From Bacteroidales bacterium (lineage in GTDB: Bacteria; Bacteroidota; Bacteroidia; Bacteroidales; VadinHA17): a DNA stretch of 8,122 nt. Both the position numbers and the translations under genes were made by a program. Of the stretch, positions 5,110 through 8,122 are shown piece by piece (within the stretch, counting starts at the first letter, position 1; every line of letters starts with the position of its first letter). The DNA lies in NCBI GenBank assembly GCA_025455535.1, contig JALOMM010000067.1, positions 1 through 8,122 on the forward strand, read 5' to 3'. The notes beneath the pieces were generated by a model, which saw only the letters and a program-made list of their open reading frames with translations, was not told the DNA's origin and searched no databases.

Positions 5110-6270
5110 ATGGAAAACAAAGGACTGAATAAGGTTGACCTTATTTTCGAAAAGATAGACGCGAAGAGCACGCTTGAAAAGGCATTCGCGATGCCAAGTG
5201 ATCATATAATCCAGCAGGTACTGGAGTCAGGACTTAAGGGCAGGGGTGGGGCCGGATTTCCGACAGGGCTTAAGTGGAAATACACTGCCGCTGAGAAGGA
5301 TCCTGAGAAGTATATCGTATGCAATGCTGACGAGGGCGAACCCGGCACGTTCAAGGACCGCGAGATACTTGACAAGGCTGCCTACAAGGTTTATGGCGGA
5401 ATGGCTATTGCCGGAAGGGCCATGGGAGCAAGGAAAGGATACATCTATCTCCGGGGAGAGTACAGCTTTCTCCTTCCGCAGCTTTATATGGAGCTTTACA
5501 AGTTTCACAAGCTGATATCTGATATAGGCTATGACTTCAACATTGAGTACCGCATGGGAAGCGGCGCTTATATATGCGGTGAGGAGAGCGCCCTCTTTGA
5601 GTCGATAGAGGGCTTCCGCGGTGAACCGCGCAACAAGCCTCCATACCCTACTACCAGCGGTTTATTTGCCAAGCCGACTTCAATAAATAACGTCGAGACC
5701 CTTGTCACTGCGATGATGATCATCGAGAAGGGTGCCGATCATTATGTCAAGCTTGGCACCAAGGATTCGCGAGGCTCAAAGGTATTCTCCATCTCAGGCG
5801 ACACACCTATCCCGGGTATCTTCGAGCTTGAGCTTGGCATGACCGTACAGGAGTTCGTAAACGCCTTTGGCGATGGCGACACAAAGGCTGTTCAGGTGGG
5901 AGGTGCATCAGGATTCTGCGTGCCGCGCAAGAAATTTGCCGAGACGATAATAGGATTTGAAGGTGTGCCGACAGGAGGCTCGATGAAGCTCTTCAACAGT
6001 TCACGCTCAATGTACAATGTGCTTCATAACTATCTGGATTTCTTTGCTGAGGAGTCATGCGGCCAGTGTACCCCGTGCCGTGTTGGCTGCCAGCAGCTGC
6101 TCAAGGGGGTGGAAATGGTGAAGAAAGGCGATGCCAAATCAGCATACCTTAACGAACTGGTGAAGCTTGCTGACACAATGAAGATCGCATCAAAATGCGG
6201 ACTGGGGCAGTCGGTGGGCAATGCCTTCAAGTCGATAGTCGAGAATTTCAGGGAAGAGGTTATTTACTAA
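5110..6270 (+). CDS. hydB: [FeFe]-hydrogenase subunit HydB, NuoF-like FMN/NADH-binding protein (compact form)
   Basis: A 386-aa flavoprotein that should oxidise or reduce NAD(H). FMN/NADH site motifs are complete: GRGGAGFPTG (44-53), CNADEGEPGTFKD (71-83), GAYICGEESAL (152-162), NKPPYPTTSGL (175-185) and NNVET (193-197). The [4Fe-4S] cluster ligands are Cys317, Cys320 and Cys323 (SCGQCTPCRVG) and Cys363 (SKCGLGQS). It ends soon after, at REEVIY. Bifurcating HydB proteins of the Thermotoga type are around 600 aa, with an N-terminal thioredoxin-like [2Fe-2S] domain and a C-terminal two-[4Fe-4S] ferredoxin domain; both are absent here, and it is even shorter than E. coli NuoF. The ATG at 5110 was preferred because the upstream in-frame ATG (5062) lies inside hydC and adds no family sequence. 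The gap to hydA is 17 bp. Confidence 0.94.
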   Translation: MENKGLNKVDLIFEKIDAKSTLEKAFAMPSDHIIQQVLESGLKGRGGAGFPTGLKWKYTAAEKDPEKYIVCNADEGEPGTFKDREILDKAAYKVYGGMAIAGRAMGARKGYIYLRGEYSFLLPQLYMELYKFHKLISDIGYDFNIEYRMGSGAYICGEESALFESIEGFRGEPRNKPPYPTTSGLFAKPTSINNVETLVTAMMIIEKGADHYVKLGTKDSRGSKVFSISGDTPIPGIFELELGMTVQEFVNAFGDGDTKAVQVGGASGFCVPRKKFAETIIGFEGVPTGGSMKLFNSSRSMYNVLHNYLDFFAEESCGQCTPCRVGCQQLLKGVEMVKKGDAKSAYLNELVKLADTMKIASKCGLGQSVGNAFKSIVENFREEVIY

Positions 6271-6287
6271 AATCACGAAAGAATATC

Positions 6288-8000
6288 ATGGTAACATTAA
6301 AGATAAACGAACATCAGGTTAAGGTAGCCGAAGGCACAACGGTGCTTGATGCAGCCAGGAGTCTGGGATTCAACATACCGACGCTTTGCAACCACCAGGA
6401 TCTGTGCGTTGCAGGGAACTGCAGGGTTTGCGTCGTTGAGATGAAGGGTGCGCGTACTCTTATTGCTGCATGCGCAATGCCAGCCTCGGAAGGGATGGAG
6501 ATATTTACCAACTCTCTCAAGGTAAGGAATGCCCGCAAGCATATAGTTGAACTGCTGCTTTCAGAACACAGGGCCGACTGTACCAAGTGTTACAAGAATC
6601 AGAATTGCGAGCTTCAGACACTTGCCAACGAATTCTCATTCGGTGAGCATATATTTCTTGATCTTGTGGCCGGTCGCCCTTATGAGATTGACAGGTCATC
6701 GCCATCATTCATCAAGGATGACAGCAAATGCATCAGGTGCCAGCGTTGTGTCCGCACCTGCTCCGAGCTGCAGCATGTGTCTGCCATAGCGGTGGCCAGC
6801 AAGGGCTCCCATCAGAAGATATCTTCATTCCATGACAGGCCGATGAGCCATGTTGTGTGCACCAACTGCGGACAGTGTGTCAACCGTTGCCCGACCGGGG
6901 CTCTGGTTGAAAAGACCTATATCGACCAGGTATGGGATGCAATATATGATACTGACAAACATGTTGTTGTACAAACTGCGCCGGCTGTAAGGGTTGCCCT
7001 CGGTGAGGACCTGGGATTTGATCCGGGTGAGCGGGTGACAGGTAAGATGGTGGCAGCACTGAGGCAGCTTGGCTTTGACTCAGTGCTTGACACAGACTTC
7101 ACCGCTGACCTTACCATTGTTGAGGAGGGGACAGAGCTCCTGACGAGGCTGAAGAGGGTACTGGTGGAAGGCGACCAGAAAGTTGCACTTCCGATGTTTA
7201 CATCATGCTCTCCGGGATGGATTAAGTTTATTGAACATAAGTTCCCTGATATGCTTTCCAACCTCTCTACCTGCAAGTCACCGCAGCAGATGTTCGGGGC
7301 GCTGGCAAAGACTTTCTATGCAGAGAAGCGGGGTCTTGATCCCTCAAAAGTTGTCTCCGTATCAATCATGCCATGCACAGCCAAGAAGTTTGAGGCTGAC
7401 AGGCCGGAGATGCGATCAAGCGGATACAAGGACATCGATTACGTCCTTACCACCCGCGAGCTTGCCGTTATGACAGGAGCAGCTGTGATCTTTGGCGCTA
7501 CCGGAGGGGTTATGGAAGCTGCCCTGCGTACGGCCTACGAGATTATCACGGGCAGGTCCGTGCCGTTCACGAACCTTGAAATAGTACCCGTCCGAGGTAT
7601 GGAGGGGGTCAAGGAGGCAACAATCAAGATCGAAGGAACGAAGGAGGACTGGAAGTTTCTTGAAGGTGTAGAGCTGAAAGTGGCGATAGCACACGGACTC
7701 GTGAATGCAAATAAACTGGTCAAGGCTGTCAGCACAGGAAAGGCTTCATACCACTTCATCGAGATAATGGCCTGCCCGGGCGGATGCCTCGGGGGAGGCG
7801 GCCAGCCCATCCCGACAAACCTGGAGATCAGAAAGAAAAGGATGGAAGCCATCTATTCGGAAGACACTCACATGGCAATCAGAAAGTCGCATGAGAACCC
7901 TGAAGTAGTTGCAATCTACAAGGAGTTTCTGGAAGAACCCAACGGACATAAATCTCACAAGCTGCTTCACACACATTATGTGAAGCGGGAGTCATATTAG
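6288..8000 (+). CDS. hydA: [FeFe]-hydrogenase catalytic subunit HydA, NuoG-like N-terminus plus H-cluster domain, with an internal deletion
   Basis: A 570-aa cytoplasmic hydrogenase catalysing reversible 2H+ + 2e- to H2. The N-terminal [2Fe-2S] ligands are Cys34, 45, 48 and 62. The His-Cys3 [4Fe-4S] has His94, Cys98, 101 and 107. The two ferredoxin [4Fe-4S] clusters use Cys148/151/154/158 and Cys191/194/197/201. The H-cluster motifs are L1 TSCSPGW (305-311), L2 MPCTAKKFE (361-369) and L3 MACPGGCLGGGGQP (494-507). The C-terminal GHKSHKLLHTHY resembles NAD(P)-linked multimeric hydrogenases such as HndD. L1 has Ser308 where CpI has the second Cys. Between RELA (390-393) and TGAAVIFG (396-403) only two residues remain, where relatives have about 25. 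The ATG at 6288 is chosen because the frame upstream of it (open to 6195) lies inside hydB. No N-terminal export signal is present; it is cytoplasmic. Confidence 0.95.
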   Translation: MVTLKINEHQVKVAEGTTVLDAARSLGFNIPTLCNHQDLCVAGNCRVCVVEMKGARTLIAACAMPASEGMEIFTNSLKVRNARKHIVELLLSEHRADCTKCYKNQNCELQTLANEFSFGEHIFLDLVAGRPYEIDRSSPSFIKDDSKCIRCQRCVRTCSELQHVSAIAVASKGSHQKISSFHDRPMSHVVCTNCGQCVNRCPTGALVEKTYIDQVWDAIYDTDKHVVVQTAPAVRVALGEDLGFDPGERVTGKMVAALRQLGFDSVLDTDFTADLTIVEEGTELLTRLKRVLVEGDQKVALPMFTSCSPGWIKFIEHKFPDMLSNLSTCKSPQQMFGALAKTFYAEKRGLDPSKVVSVSIMPCTAKKFEADRPEMRSSGYKDIDYVLTTRELAVMTGAAVIFGATGGVMEAALRTAYEIITGRSVPFTNLEIVPVRGMEGVKEATIKIEGTKEDWKFLEGVELKVAIAHGLVNANKLVKAVSTGKASYHFIEIMACPGGCLGGGGQPIPTNLEIRKKRMEAIYSEDTHMAIRKSHENPEVVAIYKEFLEEPNGHKSHKLLHTHYVKRESY

Positions 8001-8019
8001 CAGGTTAAGAATTAATTAA

Positions 8020-8052
8020 GGGGACGCCCGGTAACAGGTGTCCCCCTTTTTT
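8020..8052 (+). terminator. Intrinsic terminator of the hydCBA operon
   Basis: Stem GGGGACGCC / GGTGTCCCC (9 bp including one G-T pair) with an 8-base loop, followed by C and six T residues. It lies 19 bases after the hydA stop and shows that the operon ends with hydA. Confidence 0.88.
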
Positions 8053-8076
8053 ATTCCCTTTCGTGACAATCTAAAC

Positions 8077-8103
8077 TTTGGTCCCGATTTCTTGTTAATT
8101 TTG
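8077..8103 (+). promoter_or_regulatory. Candidate promoter for a gene beyond the window edge
   Basis: TAATTTTG (8096-8103) is a perfect match to the Bacteroidota TAnnTTTG box. TTTG at 8077-8080 could be the upstream box, but the 15-bp spacing is shorter than usual. The window ends at an ATG (8120-8122) that could be the start of the next gene; nothing of its protein is visible. Confidence 0.3.
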
Positions 8104-8122
8104 CACAAAATTTCCGGTGATG

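Noticed and set aside
6195..6287. Upstream extension of the hydA frame
   Set aside because: It lies mostly inside hydB and precedes the canonical start of the [2Fe-2S] domain at MVTLKINEHQ.
4629..8000. Complex I (NuoE, NuoF, NuoG) operon
   Set aside because: The third protein carries the L1, L2 and L3 H-cluster motifs, and no nuo membrane subunits follow; a terminator closes the operon.

Overview
The window looks like chromosomal DNA of an anaerobic or facultatively anaerobic member of the Bacteroidota, probably from the Bacteroidales/Marinilabiliales side. The grounds are: a KduI and short-chain dehydrogenase pair of the type found in Bacteroides; an LVIVD-repeat surface lipoprotein next to a small outer-membrane barrel protein; a promoter fitting the Bacteroidota TTG / TAnnTTTG pattern; mostly weak or absent Shine-Dalgarno sites; and spacers filled with short tandem repeats. 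This placement is inference from recognised families, not from a search.

Left part (1-1397, minus strand): the end of a uronate catabolism operon. kduI is followed after 24 bp by a kduD-like dehydrogenase that runs off the window edge. Together they convert the unsaturated-uronate product 5-dehydro-4-deoxy-D-glucuronate to 2-dehydro-3-deoxy-D-gluconate (KDG), as in pectin, alginate-like or glycosaminoglycan breakdown. A 321-bp spacer (1398-1718) holds no gene but is rich in 7-8 bp tandem repeats and hairpins.

Middle (1719-4337): a secreted outer-membrane beta-barrel protein (minus) and an LVIVD-repeat lipoprotein (plus) diverge from a 70-bp region carrying three copies of TTTTGCA. After a second repeat-filled spacer comes a small conserved zinc-ribbon-like protein (minus) with a strong ribosome binding site and a plausible promoter.

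Right part (4338-8052, plus strand): a three-gene [FeFe]-hydrogenase operon: hydC (NuoE-like), hydB (NuoF-like) and hydA (catalytic), ending in a clear intrinsic terminator. It should couple NAD(H) to H2 through HydC/HydB electron transfer to the HydA H-cluster. The upstream region has an 18-bp site closely resembling a Rex (NADH/NAD+ sensing repressor) operator, which fits the function. Two things set this hydrogenase apart. HydB is very short (386 aa) and lacks both the N-terminal thioredoxin-like [2Fe-2S] domain and the C-terminal ferredoxin domain of known electron-bifurcating HydB. HydA lacks about 23 residues inside the H-cluster domain, between motifs L2 and L3, although every cofactor motif is otherwise present. 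No maturase genes (hydE, hydF, hydG) lie in the window.
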